Shown here piece after piece: positions 44,239 through 53,190 of a DNA stretch of 64,000 nucleotides (positions are counted from its first letter, which is position 1; the number at the start of each line of letters is the position of its first letter). Origin of the DNA: JBPCNH01 sp051001455 (GTDB taxonomy: Bacteria > Actinomycetota > CADDZG01 > WHSQ01); NCBI GenBank assembly GCA_051001455.1, contig JBPCNH010000006.1:49310-113309 (forward strand), in the 5' to 3' direction. The notes under the pieces were generated by a model. It made no database searches, was not told where the DNA came from, and saw only the letters and a program-made list of their open reading frames with translations. Made by a program: the position numbers and the translations under genes.

Positions 44239-45249
44239 ATGGCGGCAGCCAAAGACCTACATACCGACCTGGGTCTGAAAGAGGACGACCTGCTGGGCAT
44301 GTACAGGTACATGCTCCTGGCCCGGGCGTGTGACGAAAGACAGTGGGCACTGAACCGGATGGGCAAGGCGCCCTTCGTCGTGCCCGTCTCGGGCCACGAA
44401 GCCGCACAGGTGGGCACCGGGTGGGCGTTCGAGGTCGGCAAGGACGTCTTCTGTCCTTACTACCGCGACATGGCTCTAGTCCTCGTTGCCGGATATACCC
44501 CTAAAGAGATCTTCCTGGGCCTATTCGGCAAGAAGGAAGATCCTTCGTCCGGCGGGAGACAGATGCCGGCTCACTGGGGAGCGAGGGATCGCAACATCAT
44601 CACCGGCTCATCTCCGATCGCCACCCAGTGTCTCCACGCTGCTGGGATCGCCTATGCGAAGAAGCTTAAGAAGGAAGACGCCGTTGTAGGCACCTGGTGT
44701 GGAGAGGGCGGAACGTCGGAGGGTGATTGGCACGGCGCTATGAACTTCGCGGGGATCCACAAGCTTCCCCTCGTGTTCGTCGTCGAGAACAACCAGTACG
44801 CGATCTCGGTACATGTCGACAAGCAGGTGGCAGGCAGCGTCGTGGGGCGGGCTGCGGGATACGGCATGCCGGGTGTCGAGTGCGACGGCAATGACGTACT
44901 CGAGGTCTATCGGCACGCCCGCGAGGCGGTAGACCGAGCCCGTGCCGGCGAAGGCCCGAGCCTGCTCGAGCTCAAGACCTATCGCCACTATTCGCACACT
45001 TCAGACGACGATGATCGCACCTACCGGACCAAGGAAGAGGTTGCCGAGTGGAAGGAAAAAGATCCGATCCCGCGCTTCGAGACGTATCTGAGGGAGCACG
45101 GTTTACTCGACGATGAGAAAGTCGAAGCTTTGCGCGCGGAGACTAAGACAGAGGTATCCGAGGCAGCCAAGGAAGCGGAGGGAGCGGCATTCCCCGACCC
45201 CGCAACCGGTGCCGACCATGTCTACGGTGACATCAAGGTAGGTGCTTGA
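44239..45249 (+). CDS. 2-oxoacid dehydrogenase E1 component, alpha subunit
   Basis: ThDP-dependent decarboxylase half. The ThDP motif is in GTWCGEGGTSEGDWHGAMNF with the closing Asn in VENNQYAISV; SGHEAAQVG and the HYSHTSDDDD phosphorylation-loop-like region are typical of heterotetrameric pyruvate/branched-chain E1. It has 336 residues. GGAGG precedes the ATG. It is followed directly by the beta subunit. Confidence 0.93.
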   Translation: MAAAKDLHTDLGLKEDDLLGMYRYMLLARACDERQWALNRMGKAPFVVPVSGHEAAQVGTGWAFEVGKDVFCPYYRDMALVLVAGYTPKEIFLGLFGKKEDPSSGGRQMPAHWGARDRNIITGSSPIATQCLHAAGIAYAKKLKKEDAVVGTWCGEGGTSEGDWHGAMNFAGIHKLPLVFVVENNQYAISVHVDKQVAGSVVGRAAGYGMPGVECDGNDVLEVYRHAREAVDRARAGEGPSLLELKTYRHYSHTSDDDDRTYRTKEEVAEWKEKDPIPRFETYLREHGLLDDEKVEALRAETKTEVSEAAKEAEGAAFPDPATGADHVYGDIKVGA

Positions 45250-45251
45250 TC

Positions 45252-46244
45252 ATGGCTGAGACGACACAGAAGAACCTTGTAACCACCATCCACGACACGC
45301 TTATGGAAGAGATGCGTAACGACGAACGCATCGTCGTTCTCGGTGAAGACGTAGGAGCGCGCGGGGGTGTCTTCCGCGTGACGATGGGATTCGTCGACGA
45401 GTTCGGTGAGGACAGGGTCATCGACACTCCTCTCGACGAAGCTCTTATCGCCGGTGTAGCGATCGGGCTCGCCATCGACGGTCTTCTCCCCGTCGCGGAG
45501 ATGCAATTCGCCGACTTCATCTTCCCGGGTTTCAACCAGATCATCCAAGAAGGAGCCCGGATCCGCTATCGCTCCAATAATGACTTCGGCGTACCCATGG
45601 TGCTGCGCGCTCCCTACGGCGGCGGCGTGCACGGCGCTCTCTATCACTCGCAGTCGATCGAAGCGTTCTTCGCTCACGTTCCCGGACTGAAGGTAGTGGC
45701 GCCTTCGACGCCGCACGACGCCAAGGGGATGCTGATCCAGGCGATCGAAGACCCGGATCCCGTTCTCTTCCTCGAGCACAAGAAGTGCTATCGGCTGATC
45801 AAGGGGGAGGTTCCGGACGAGCGCTACAAGATCGAGTTCGGAAAAGCCGAAGTGAGGCGTCCCGGCAGCGATGTCAGTTGCATCTCCTACGGTTTGATGC
45901 ATCACTTCTGCGTCGAGGCCGCGGAGCGGCTCGCCAAGGACGGTATCGATGTGGAAGTTATCGATCTCCGCAGCATCTATCCCATGGACACGGAGTCCGT
46001 CCTGGAGTCGGTGGGGAAGACCGGTAAGGCCATGGTTGTTTACGAGGACAACAAGTTCCTTGGGTTCGGCGCAGAGGTAGCGGCCCAGATCGCAGAGCAT
46101 GCGTTGTTCGATCTCGACGCGCCGGTCGTCCGCGTGGCGGGACCGCATGTTCCAGCTATGCCGTTCGCCCCGACCCTCGAGAAATGGTTCATGCCCAGCG
46201 TAGACACGATCGAACAAGAGATGCGGAAGTTGGCCGAGTTCTAA
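45252..46244 (+). CDS. 2-oxoacid dehydrogenase E1 component, beta subunit
   Basis: A transketolase-like beta subunit (330 residues): VLGEDVGARGGVFRVTMGF, DTPLDEALIAGVAIGLAIDGL, EMQFADFIFPGFNQII and HSQSIEAFFAHVPGLKVVAP. The ATG at 45252 is the family start. Only two bases separate it from the alpha subunit stop, so the heterotetramer is co-translated. The open reading frame on the opposite strand is an antisense shadow. Confidence 0.94.
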   Translation: MAETTQKNLVTTIHDTLMEEMRNDERIVVLGEDVGARGGVFRVTMGFVDEFGEDRVIDTPLDEALIAGVAIGLAIDGLLPVAEMQFADFIFPGFNQIIQEGARIRYRSNNDFGVPMVLRAPYGGGVHGALYHSQSIEAFFAHVPGLKVVAPSTPHDAKGMLIQAIEDPDPVLFLEHKKCYRLIKGEVPDERYKIEFGKAEVRRPGSDVSCISYGLMHHFCVEAAERLAKDGIDVEVIDLRSIYPMDTESVLESVGKTGKAMVVYEDNKFLGFGAEVAAQIAEHALFDLDAPVVRVAGPHVPAMPFAPTLEKWFMPSVDTIEQEMRKLAEF

Positions 46245-46322
46245 AGGCGTCCCCACCGGGGGGCACCTTGGGGGCCGACCGGGCGAGAACGCGGCGCCTC
46301 GCGGCGTTGGCTGGGGATCGAA

Positions 46323-46339
46323 CGTACCTTCCAGGTACG
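46323..46339. repeat. Inverted repeat in the E1 beta-lipA gap
   Basis: CGTACCT-TCC-AGGTACG, seven paired bases with a three-base loop, in a 207-base gap that holds no other recognisable feature besides the lipA promoter box. No T-run follows, so it is more likely a regulatory or chance hairpin than a terminator. Confidence 0.35.
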
Positions 46340-46438
46340 CCCGACCCGAGCCGTCTTGCGACGCTTGGTTCTCACTCCGCTCGGCCTCGCAAATGCCCCC
46401 GGCGTGAACGCAGGCCGCGTAAGTAGCACCTTCAGCCG

Positions 46439-46444
46439 TAGACT
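46439..46444 (+). promoter_or_regulatory. -10 box (TAGACT) for probable leaderless lipA
   Basis: TAGACT ends seven bases before the GTG at 46452; this favours that start over the open frame from 46356. Confidence 0.5.
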
Positions 46445-46451
46445 GGATGCC

Positions 46452-47444
46452 GTGGATATCATTGCGCCGACGCTTAGGACCAGGGAGCAGATCGAGAAGG
46501 ATCTGCGCCGCGGGGTGCCTTTGCGCCACGCGCCGGGTACGGATGCCGCCCGCCCCGAGCGCAAGCCGGAGTGGCTCAAGGTGCGCGTTCGGCAGGGGGA
46601 GAACTTCACCGAGCTGCGCAATATCATGCGCGAGCGAGGACTGGCTACCGTCTGTGAACAGGCCGCGTGCCCAAACATCTACGAATGCTGGGAGGCGCGC
46701 GAAGCGACCTTTCTCGCGTGTGGGGATCTATGTACCCGGCGGTGCGGGTTCTGCGATGTGATGACGGCTAAGCCCAAGGCGCTCGATCCCGACGAACCGG
46801 CGAAGATCGCGGAAGCCGTCCGGCTCATGGGACTGAAGTTTGCCGTCATCACCGGTGTCGCTCGTGACGATCAGGATGACGCCGCCTCGGGTCACTGGGC
46901 GAGGATCGTCGAGGCGGTGCGAGCCGAGATGCCCGATTGCGGTATCGAGGTGCTGATCCCCGATTTCAAGGGACGAAAGGAAACGCCCAGAGAGTCGCTC
47001 GCGCGCGTGATAGCGGCAAAGCCCGACGTCCTCGCTCACAACCTCGAGACGGTCGAGCGGTTGCACCCCTCCATCAGGCCCGGTTTCGGGTACCGAGCCA
47101 GCCTCGACCTGTTGAGTTGGGCAAAGGCATCGCGCGCCGACCAAGTTACGAAATCGAACCTGATCGTCGGCATGGGAGAGCGCGAGGACGAGGTGTTCGG
47201 GGCGATGCGAGACCTTCGTGGCGTCGGCTGCGACATCCTGACGATCGGTCAGTACCTTCAGCCGAGCACCTCGTGGCATCTTCCGGTCGATCGGTGGGTG
47301 CATCCGGATGAATTCGCCAGATACAAGCGGTATGGGGAGGACGAGCTCGGTTTCGCGTGGGTAGAGTCGGGTCCCCTCGTCCGCTCGAGCTATCACGCCG
47401 GGAAGCAGTACCAGAGCGCGTCCGCCCGTCTGACCTCGGCTTAG
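46452..47444 (+). CDS. lipA: Lipoyl synthase
   Basis: Radical-SAM enzyme that inserts two sulphur atoms into octanoyl lipoyl domains. The auxiliary cluster cysteines are in CEQAACPNIYECW (C-x4-C-x5-C), and the radical SAM cluster is CTRRCGFC (C-x3-C-x2-C). TIGQYLQPSTSW and GPLVRSSYHAGKQY are family blocks. It has 330 residues from GTG 46452. With lipB it lipoylates the E2 encoded in this cluster. Confidence 0.95.
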   Translation: MDIIAPTLRTREQIEKDLRRGVPLRHAPGTDAARPERKPEWLKVRVRQGENFTELRNIMRERGLATVCEQAACPNIYECWEAREATFLACGDLCTRRCGFCDVMTAKPKALDPDEPAKIAEAVRLMGLKFAVITGVARDDQDDAASGHWARIVEAVRAEMPDCGIEVLIPDFKGRKETPRESLARVIAAKPDVLAHNLETVERLHPSIRPGFGYRASLDLLSWAKASRADQVTKSNLIVGMGEREDEVFGAMRDLRGVGCDILTIGQYLQPSTSWHLPVDRWVHPDEFARYKRYGEDELGFAWVESGPLVRSSYHAGKQYQSASARLTSA

Positions 47445-47455
47445 GGTCCGGCGCG

Positions 47456-47881
47456 GTGGTTAGCCGCCTTCGACCCGTCATCTTCGCGGGTCTGGTTTTG
47501 CTACCACCGGTGGCCTGCGGCGACTCTTCGGTCCCGGAGCCCCGCCCTACTGCGTGCCCATCCCCCGTCGGAGTATCTACAGAGGCGTTACCGGAGAGCT
47601 TGAACCTCGAGAGTTTCGGTGTGGTTACGAAGGTCGAGGAACGGGCGGGGTTCACCGGGGCCGAGGTGATCACAGAAGAGTCGGTCATCGAGCTCTATCC
47701 GCGCATCGTGCGCGAGCTAGGCGAGCGCGGTTATACCTTCGTCGGCGGTGACAACGAGGGATTCGAAGCCGAGATGGCGTTTCTCGACCGAAGGTCACGC
47801 AACGTATCTTTCTCGATCCGGCAAGGGTGTGGGGAACAGATATTGGTGAGGGTTCTGGTTCAGGGGGCGAAGAATGGATAA
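47456..47881 (+). CDS. Lipoprotein (paralogue of the gene at 52608) preceding the ABC importer
   Basis: The 141 residues begin with a signal peptide and a loosely fitting lipobox (LPPVACGDSS, Cys ~25). The mature part contains a Cys in TACPSP, a beta/alpha core and GYTFVGGDNEGFEAEM, with a second Cys in RQGCGEQI. It shares the DNEGFEAE segment and both Cys positions with the lipoprotein at 52608. I know no family for it. The GTG at 47456 was chosen over an upstream start inside lipA. It overlaps the permease start by eight bases, so it belongs to the importer operon. Confidence 0.7.
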   Translation: MVSRLRPVIFAGLVLLPPVACGDSSVPEPRPTACPSPVGVSTEALPESLNLESFGVVTKVEERAGFTGAEVITEESVIELYPRIVRELGERGYTFVGGDNEGFEAEMAFLDRRSRNVSFSIRQGCGEQILVRVLVQGAKNG

Positions 47882-48677
47882 CCGGTGGCGGACGACAGCC
47901 GCTCTTGGTCTAACAATCGTGTTCGTTGCTCCACTGTTGTTCATGGTCTTAGGTTCGCTTCGCCCGCCGGGACTTCCACCACCGGATGGATTCGCCCTGT
48001 TGCCCGAGCGCTTCACCATAGATACCTACCGGTTCGTCTTTCTTTTCATCCCTCTGGCTCGCCAGATGCTCAATTCACTCTTCGTCGTAGCGGTTGCGGT
48101 TCCGCTGACCGTCATCATCGCTTCGTGGGCCGGATTCGCGATAGCGACGGCTGCTCCACGCGTCAGGCGCTGGCTGATCGTCGTGACGGTCGCAGCGATG
48201 ATGGTGCCGGTGACGGCTCTGTGGGTCCCCCGCTTTGTTCTGCTCAGGTCGATCGGTTTGACCGACACCCTCTGGTCGTTGATGACGCCGGCTCTTATGG
48301 CGACGAGCCCCTTCTATGTTTTGATCTTCGCTCTTGCGTACTCGCGCGTACCGCAGCAGATCTATGAAGCGGCTGCGCTTGACGGGTGGTCATCCATACA
48401 GGTGTGGAAGCGCGTGGCCTTTCCGCTGGCTAAACCGGCGGCGTTCGCCGTGGCCGTTCTGGCATTCGTGGCGCACTGGTCGAATTTCGTCGACGCTCTG
48501 CTGTACGTGTCCGATCCTGCTCTGGCCACGGTTCCCTTGGGTTTGCGTTCTCTTCAGACGTTAGAGCCGGCGAACTTCCCCCTGCTGCTGGCGGCGGCAG
48601 CCTTTGCAACCATCCCTCCCGTGGTGGCTTTCGTTCTCGCACAACGCGCGTTCTTCAAGAGAACGCTGGACGTCTGA
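47874..48677 (+). CDS. ABC sugar-type permease (MalG-like)
   Basis: The 267-residue inner-membrane permease has about six helices and an EAA loop (YEAAALDGWSSIQVWKRVAF). This class imports oligosaccharides, glycerol-phosphates or similar solutes. The start overlaps the lipoprotein gene by eight bases, and the next start shares its stop (TGATG). A MalF-like partner is encoded at the end of the ABC set, an unusual order. Confidence 0.9.
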   Translation: MDNRWRTTAALGLTIVFVAPLLFMVLGSLRPPGLPPPDGFALLPERFTIDTYRFVFLFIPLARQMLNSLFVVAVAVPLTVIIASWAGFAIATAAPRVRRWLIVVTVAAMMVPVTALWVPRFVLLRSIGLTDTLWSLMTPALMATSPFYVLIFALAYSRVPQQIYEAAALDGWSSIQVWKRVAFPLAKPAAFAVAVLAFVAHWSNFVDALLYVSDPALATVPLGLRSLQTLEPANFPLLLAAAAFATIPPVVAFVLAQRAFFKRTLDV

Positions 48678-49930
48678 TGCGCGTCCTCCTGGGAACCCTC
48701 ACGCTCGTAGCGGCCCTTGCTGCGGCTGCGTGTTCGGGCAACGGGTCTGACGCGGAGGGCGTAGTTACGTTGCAGCTGTCGGCGGAAGCCGAGGAAGCCG
48801 CCGTGTACCGGACCCTCATAGCCGAATTCGAGCGAACCCATCCGGGGACCCGCATACGGATGGACGCGATCGCGTCGAAGGCCGACCATATCCAGAAGCT
48901 GAATACCCTCTTCGCCGGAGGAGAGCCACCCGATCTCTTCCTGGTCAACTACCGCGAGTTCTCTCAATACGTCGCGCGTGGGGCGATCGAGCCCATCGAA
49001 CCACTGCTCGACAGCGTGCCCATAGAGGATTACTACCCCGAACCTATCGACGCCTTTACGTATGAGGGGCAACTCCAGTGCTTCCCCCAGAACATCTCTT
49101 CGCTGGTCGTCTACTACAACGAGGCGCTGTTCGAAGAGGCAGGGTTGCAGCGCCCTGCGGATGACTGGACGTTCGAGGATTTCCGACGGACAGCTCTAGC
49201 TCTGACGAGACCCGGCGTACACGGCGCCGGGATCGAGCCGAGCATCATCCGGCTCGCTCCGTTCGCCTGGTCGAACGGTGGGGAGATCGTTGACGACCCC
49301 GTCCGTCCGGCTCGGTTCACGTTGGAGGATCCCGCCACGCGCGAGGCGCTGGAGTTCCTGGTGGATCTCGCTCGGCGGGACGAGGTGGTCCCTTCCGAAC
49401 AAGACGTGGCCGCACAGGATCTCGAGACGCGGTTCACCACCGGGAAGCTGGGGATGCTGCTCTCGTCTCGCAAGGAGACGCCGGTGTTCCGAGAGGCCAC
49501 ACAGTTGCGATGGGACGTGGCGCCGCTTCCGCGTAGCTCGCAGCCCGCGAGCATCTTGCATTCCGACGCCTATTGCCTCTCTCGTGGGAACGCCGATAAC
49601 GAAGCTGCACTCGACTTCGTGCGGTTCGCGATCGGCCCCGGTGGACAGACCATCACCGCGATCGGCGGGAGAACCGTTCCTTCATTGATCTCGGTAGCCG
49701 AGAGCGGGGCTTTTCTGAATCCGGTGCAACCTCCGGCTCATGCCGAGGTCTTCCTCGACGCGATCGACGAGATGCGGCGTACGCCCGTCATCCCCACTTG
49801 GCCCGAGATAGAAGACGTCGCCGAAGAGTTCCTCACTAGGGCCTTCTACGACGAGTCGTATTCCATCGATCGAGCCATCGATGAGATGGATGACGCCACG
49901 CGCGACCTGTTCGAGGAGGGTACGTCTTGA
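48677..49930 (+). CDS. ABC importer solute-binding lipoprotein (sugar type)
   Basis: Signal peptide with lipobox LAAAAC (Cys ~19), then a 390-residue type-1 binding protein: RTLIAEFERTHPGTRIRMDA, FAGGEPPDLFLVNYREFSQY, YYNEALFEEAGLQRPADDWT, then FTTGKLGMLLSSRKETPVF. Family pattern matches UgpB/MalE-like binding proteins. The ligand is unknown. It lies between the permease and ATPase genes with overlaps. Confidence 0.92.
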   Translation: MRVLLGTLTLVAALAAAACSGNGSDAEGVVTLQLSAEAEEAAVYRTLIAEFERTHPGTRIRMDAIASKADHIQKLNTLFAGGEPPDLFLVNYREFSQYVARGAIEPIEPLLDSVPIEDYYPEPIDAFTYEGQLQCFPQNISSLVVYYNEALFEEAGLQRPADDWTFEDFRRTALALTRPGVHGAGIEPSIIRLAPFAWSNGGEIVDDPVRPARFTLEDPATREALEFLVDLARRDEVVPSEQDVAAQDLETRFTTGKLGMLLSSRKETPVFREATQLRWDVAPLPRSSQPASILHSDAYCLSRGNADNEAALDFVRFAIGPGGQTITAIGGRTVPSLISVAESGAFLNPVQPPAHAEVFLDAIDEMRRTPVIPTWPEIEDVAEEFLTRAFYDESYSIDRAIDEMDDATRDLFEEGTS

Positions 49931-50937
49931 GCATCGAGGTAACCGATCTGGACAAGACCTACGATGGGTTCGAGACTAAGATCCCGGCGCTCCAGGGCGT
50001 AGATCTGCGTGTAGATACGGGAGAGCTCCTGGTGGTGGTCGGGCCGTCGGGCTCCGGCAAGTCCACTCTCCTGCGTACCGTCGCCGGGCTCGAGACCTCC
50101 GACCGAGGCACCGTCCGAGTAGGCGACCGGGATGTGACTCACGTGGCGCCGGGACAACGCGACGTCGCGATGGTCTTCCAGGACTATGCCCTGTATCCGC
50201 ATCTCGATATCCGGACGAACATCGCGTTCCCGCTCCTCGCCCGCAAGATCGATCGCACCGAGGTTGATAGGCGCGTGGGCGAAACCGCCGCGATGCTCGG
50301 CATCGGCGGGATCCTTGGGCGCAAGCCGTCGGAGGTATCGGGTGGCGAGCGTCGCCGGGTGGCACTTGCCCGCGCCGTGGTGCGGGGTCCCCAGGCATTC
50401 TTGATGGACGAGCCGCTCTCGAACCTCGATGCCAACCTGAAACGGAGGGTTCAACTCGAGGTGGCAGCGCTGCAAGACAGATTGGGAACTACCACCCTCT
50501 ACGTAACCCACGATCAGACGGAGGCGATGATGTTGGGGCATCGGATCGCCGTTCTGAGAGAGGGTCGCGTCGAGCAGGTTGGGCAGCCTATGGAGCTTTA
50601 CGACTCCCCTGCGAACATGTTCGTGGCGCGTTTCATCGGCCGCCACCCGATGAACATCTTTCCGGCGACTGCCGCGGGGTTGAGAGGCGCCGCTTGGGTC
50701 GGGTTGCGGGCGGAGTCTCTGCGGATCAGCGCCCGCGCGACCGCCCGCCTGACGGGGAAGGTGCTGGCGGTAGACCGATTGGGCGCGGAGGTCGTGATCG
50801 AGGCCGAAGTAGCAGGCGAAGGAGCGATGATCGTGGCGGAGCGCGATACCCGCGTGACGGCCGGGGACGATATCCACCTGACTTTCTCCGATCCCGACCT
50901 TCACCTCTTCGATGAAGATGGGGAGGCGCTGCCGTGA
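49927..50937 (+). CDS. ABC importer ATPase (MalK/UgpC-like)
   Basis: 336-residue ATPase: Walker A GPSGSGKST, Q-loop MVFQDYALYPHL, signature SGGERRRVALARA, Walker B AFLMDEPLSNLDANL, and His switch YVTHDQTEAM. A C-terminal TOBE/OB regulatory domain follows (~residues 245-336). The TTG start overlaps the binding-protein stop (TTGA), and the C-terminus overlaps the next permease. Confidence 0.94.
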   Translation: MSIEVTDLDKTYDGFETKIPALQGVDLRVDTGELLVVVGPSGSGKSTLLRTVAGLETSDRGTVRVGDRDVTHVAPGQRDVAMVFQDYALYPHLDIRTNIAFPLLARKIDRTEVDRRVGETAAMLGIGGILGRKPSEVSGGERRRVALARAVVRGPQAFLMDEPLSNLDANLKRRVQLEVAALQDRLGTTTLYVTHDQTEAMMLGHRIAVLREGRVEQVGQPMELYDSPANMFVARFIGRHPMNIFPATAAGLRGAAWVGLRAESLRISARATARLTGKVLAVDRLGAEVVIEAEVAGEGAMIVAERDTRVTAGDDIHLTFSDPDLHLFDEDGEALP

Positions 50938-51785
50938 AACGGAGCGGCGTCCTTGCTGTTCCTTTCTTGGTCGGGCTGATCCTTTTGATCGCCCTGCCGC
51001 TGGTTGCCGCCGCCGTGCTGTCGTTCACCGACTACTCCGGCATCGGCGGTGTCCGCTTCACCGGGGCAGACAACTTGTCGCGGCTCGCATCGGACGATGG
51101 GCTCCGGCGGTCCCTCGCCAACACACTCTTCTTCGCGGGGGTGTCGGTTCCCCTTCGAGTGGGCGCCATGTTGGCTTTAGCTCTTCTTCTCCACAGCCGG
51201 TTTCGTAGCGCCTCTCTCGCTCGCCCCGCCGTCTACCTGCCGACGGTTGTCCCCGAGGTCGCTTACGCGTTGCTTTGGTTGTGGCTCCTGAATCCCGTCT
51301 ATGGCCCCGTGGCCGCCATCCTGGGCAACTTAGGGGTGGGGTCCCCTAACTGGCTGACCGATCCAACTTCTGCCCGCCTGGCGATGGTACTTATGGGCCT
51401 CTTTCAGATCGGCGAAGGTTTCGTCATCGCTCTCGCGGCGCGCCGGATGCTTCCCGAGCAGCTTTTCGAAGCGGCGAAGGTCGATGGTGCGGGTGGGTGG
51501 TTCACCTTCCGGAGGGTCACGTTGCCCCTCATGGCGCCGGTACTGGTGCTACTCACCCTTCGCGACGTGGTCCTCTCTTTGCAGATCAATTTCGTCCCTG
51601 CTCTGCTCGTGACCCAGGGCGGGCCTCGATACGCAACGACCTTCATGCCTCTGTTCGTGTACGAACAAGCGTTCAAGTACTTCAGACTGGGTTATGCATC
51701 GGCTGTCTCTGTCGCGATGTTTCTGTTCACTCTCATCGCGATATGGATCGTGTACCGGGTGGGTCGTCGCGTGAAACTGGCCTGA
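50934..51785 (+). CDS. ABC sugar-type permease (MalF-like)
   Basis: The 283-residue permease has about six helices and an EAA loop (FEAAKVDGAGGWFTFRRVTL). It pairs with the MalG-like permease at 47874. The GTG start overlaps the ATPase stop (GTGA). Confidence 0.9.
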   Translation: MKRSGVLAVPFLVGLILLIALPLVAAAVLSFTDYSGIGGVRFTGADNLSRLASDDGLRRSLANTLFFAGVSVPLRVGAMLALALLLHSRFRSASLARPAVYLPTVVPEVAYALLWLWLLNPVYGPVAAILGNLGVGSPNWLTDPTSARLAMVLMGLFQIGEGFVIALAARRMLPEQLFEAAKVDGAGGWFTFRRVTLPLMAPVLVLLTLRDVVLSLQINFVPALLVTQGGPRYATTFMPLFVYEQAFKYFRLGYASAVSVAMFLFTLIAIWIVYRVGRRVKLA

Positions 51786-51798
51786 GGAGGTCTCTAGG

Positions 51799-52623
51799 AT
51801 GAAGCTCAGAGGAACGGTTGGAGTGCTCACCGGCGCGTCCCGAGGATTGGGTGTGTATATGGCCGAAGCGCTCGCCAAAGAGGGCGTCAACCTCGCGCTG
51901 GCAGCTCGTTCGGCCGACGATCTTCAGGTCACCGCAGCGAAGGTGGAGGGACTCGGCGTCAAGGCTGTGGTCGTTCCGACGGACGTCACCGACCCCGCGG
52001 CTCTCGAACGATTGATCGCGACGGCTTCCTCGGAACTCGGACCGATCGATCTGTTGGTCAACAATGCCGGTGTCGAGCGATACCGGCGTTACGAGACCGC
52101 CCCGCTGGACGAGATGGAATGGATCATGCGCACCAACGTCCTCGCTCCGCAGATCCTGAGCAGGCTCGTCCTGCCGGGGATGCTCGAACGACGAAAGGGC
52201 CACATCGTGAACATCGCCTCGGTCGCGGGAAAGACCGCAGTCCCTTTCAACTCACTGTATTCATCCTCCAAGCATGCTCTCGTGGGGTTCTCTTGGTCTC
52301 TCCGGGAAGAGGTCAGATCGCGGGGCGTCTCTGTTTCCGTCCTTTGCCCCGGTTACGTGACCGACGCCGGCATGTTCGCCGACTGGAGCCGGGGCAAAAA
52401 GCCGCCGGGCGTGAGCTCGGCGGTCGGGCCGGACAAGGTCGTCGCCGGGTTGATCCGAGCCATTGAGAAGGACCGCGCGGAGGTCATCGTTGCAGGAGGC
52501 CTGTTGAAAGGCGTAGATGTGCTTCATGCGATATCGCCTGCCTTGACGACGGCCATCGCCAGGAAAAGTGGCGGTTACGCCTTCCTCGAGGAACAAGCTT
52601 TGTCGGCATGGGACCAGGACTGA
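51799..52623 (+). CDS. Short-chain dehydrogenase/reductase
   Basis: NAD(P)-binding Rossmann protein of 274 residues: VLTGASRGLGVYMAEAL (dinucleotide loop), LVNNAGVERY, the catalytic Ser in VNIASVAG and the Tyr/Lys in LYSSSKHAL (Y-x3-K). An extension to the C-terminus (residues ~230-274) is unlike minimal SDRs. It follows the ABC importer by 13 bases with an AGGAGG, so it may act on the imported compound. The substrate is unknown. Confidence 0.9.
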   Translation: MKLRGTVGVLTGASRGLGVYMAEALAKEGVNLALAARSADDLQVTAAKVEGLGVKAVVVPTDVTDPAALERLIATASSELGPIDLLVNNAGVERYRRYETAPLDEMEWIMRTNVLAPQILSRLVLPGMLERRKGHIVNIASVAGKTAVPFNSLYSSSKHALVGFSWSLREEVRSRGVSVSVLCPGYVTDAGMFADWSRGKKPPGVSSAVGPDKVVAGLIRAIEKDRAEVIVAGGLLKGVDVLHAISPALTTAIARKSGGYAFLEEQALSAWDQD

Positions 52624-53045
52624 GAGGGACGGCTGTCGCGTTGACCGCCGTGCTCGTGCTGGCGGCGTGCGGCCGCGGCTCTGAGCCCGATCCACTTGCG
52701 GCTTGCGCGTTGCCCTCGCCTGATGCAGACGTTGACCCGACCGAGGTGCCGCCACGGTTCCGTCTTGACGGAACCGCAACCGTTAGACGCGTTTCGGAGG
52801 AAGACGGTTTGCTCGTCTTCGCTCTGAATCTGCCTTATGGGGTGCAGGAATCCTTCGATCGGTTCAAGGCGTCTCTCGGGCCGCCCCGATATCAGATCGT
52901 GTCCGAGGACAACGAAGGATTCGAGGCCGAGCTGTACCTTCACGATCAGAAGGAGAATCGCCTGCTGGCCATCCAGGTCAGGCGTCCGAACTGTGACGAG
53001 GCAAGCGCCGCATTCGTCACCATAGACAAGCGGCGGGATCTATAG
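52608..53045 (+). CDS. Lipoprotein (paralogue of the gene at 47456) closing the ABC importer operon
   Basis: The 145 residues have a signal peptide with lipobox LAAC (Cys 21), a further Cys in CALPSP, and SEDNEGFEAELYLHDQKENR with a later Cys in NCDEA. It is similar in order to the lipoprotein at 47456, including the DNEGFEAE segment and the spacing of two Cys that may form a disulphide. Family unknown. It overlaps the SDR gene by 16 bases. Confidence 0.7.
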   Translation: MGPGLRGTAVALTAVLVLAACGRGSEPDPLAACALPSPDADVDPTEVPPRFRLDGTATVRRVSEEDGLLVFALNLPYGVQESFDRFKASLGPPRYQIVSEDNEGFEAELYLHDQKENRLLAIQVRRPNCDEASAAFVTIDKRRDL

Positions 53046-53138
53046 GCAGATCACGCTCTCGCGAGCTCGCCGGCAGCGCGGGCCAGGGTGGGCCTGGTTC
53101 TTATTGCGAAATAGGCTCGGGAAACCTCCAGTCCCCGT

Positions 53139-53144
53139 TAATAT
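53139..53144 (+). promoter_or_regulatory. Candidate -10 box (TAATAT) for fdxA
   Basis: TAATAT, about 46 bases before the ferredoxin ATG. No clear -35 box. The AGAGGAGAG ribosome site lies just before the ATG. Confidence 0.4.
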
Positions 53145-53190
53145 CGCGCTGAGACGAACCTTTTACCTGATCAAGCTGAGAGGAGAGCTG

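Noticed and set aside
46247..46262. GC hairpin (CCCC-ACCG-GGGG) after E1 beta as a terminator
   Set aside because: No T-run follows; stem is short and GC-rich by chance in this genome.
45222..46529. Long minus-strand open frame (about 435 codons) across E1 beta
   Set aside because: It is antisense to a well-conserved E1 beta gene; its product has no domain and is typical of high-GC shadow frames.
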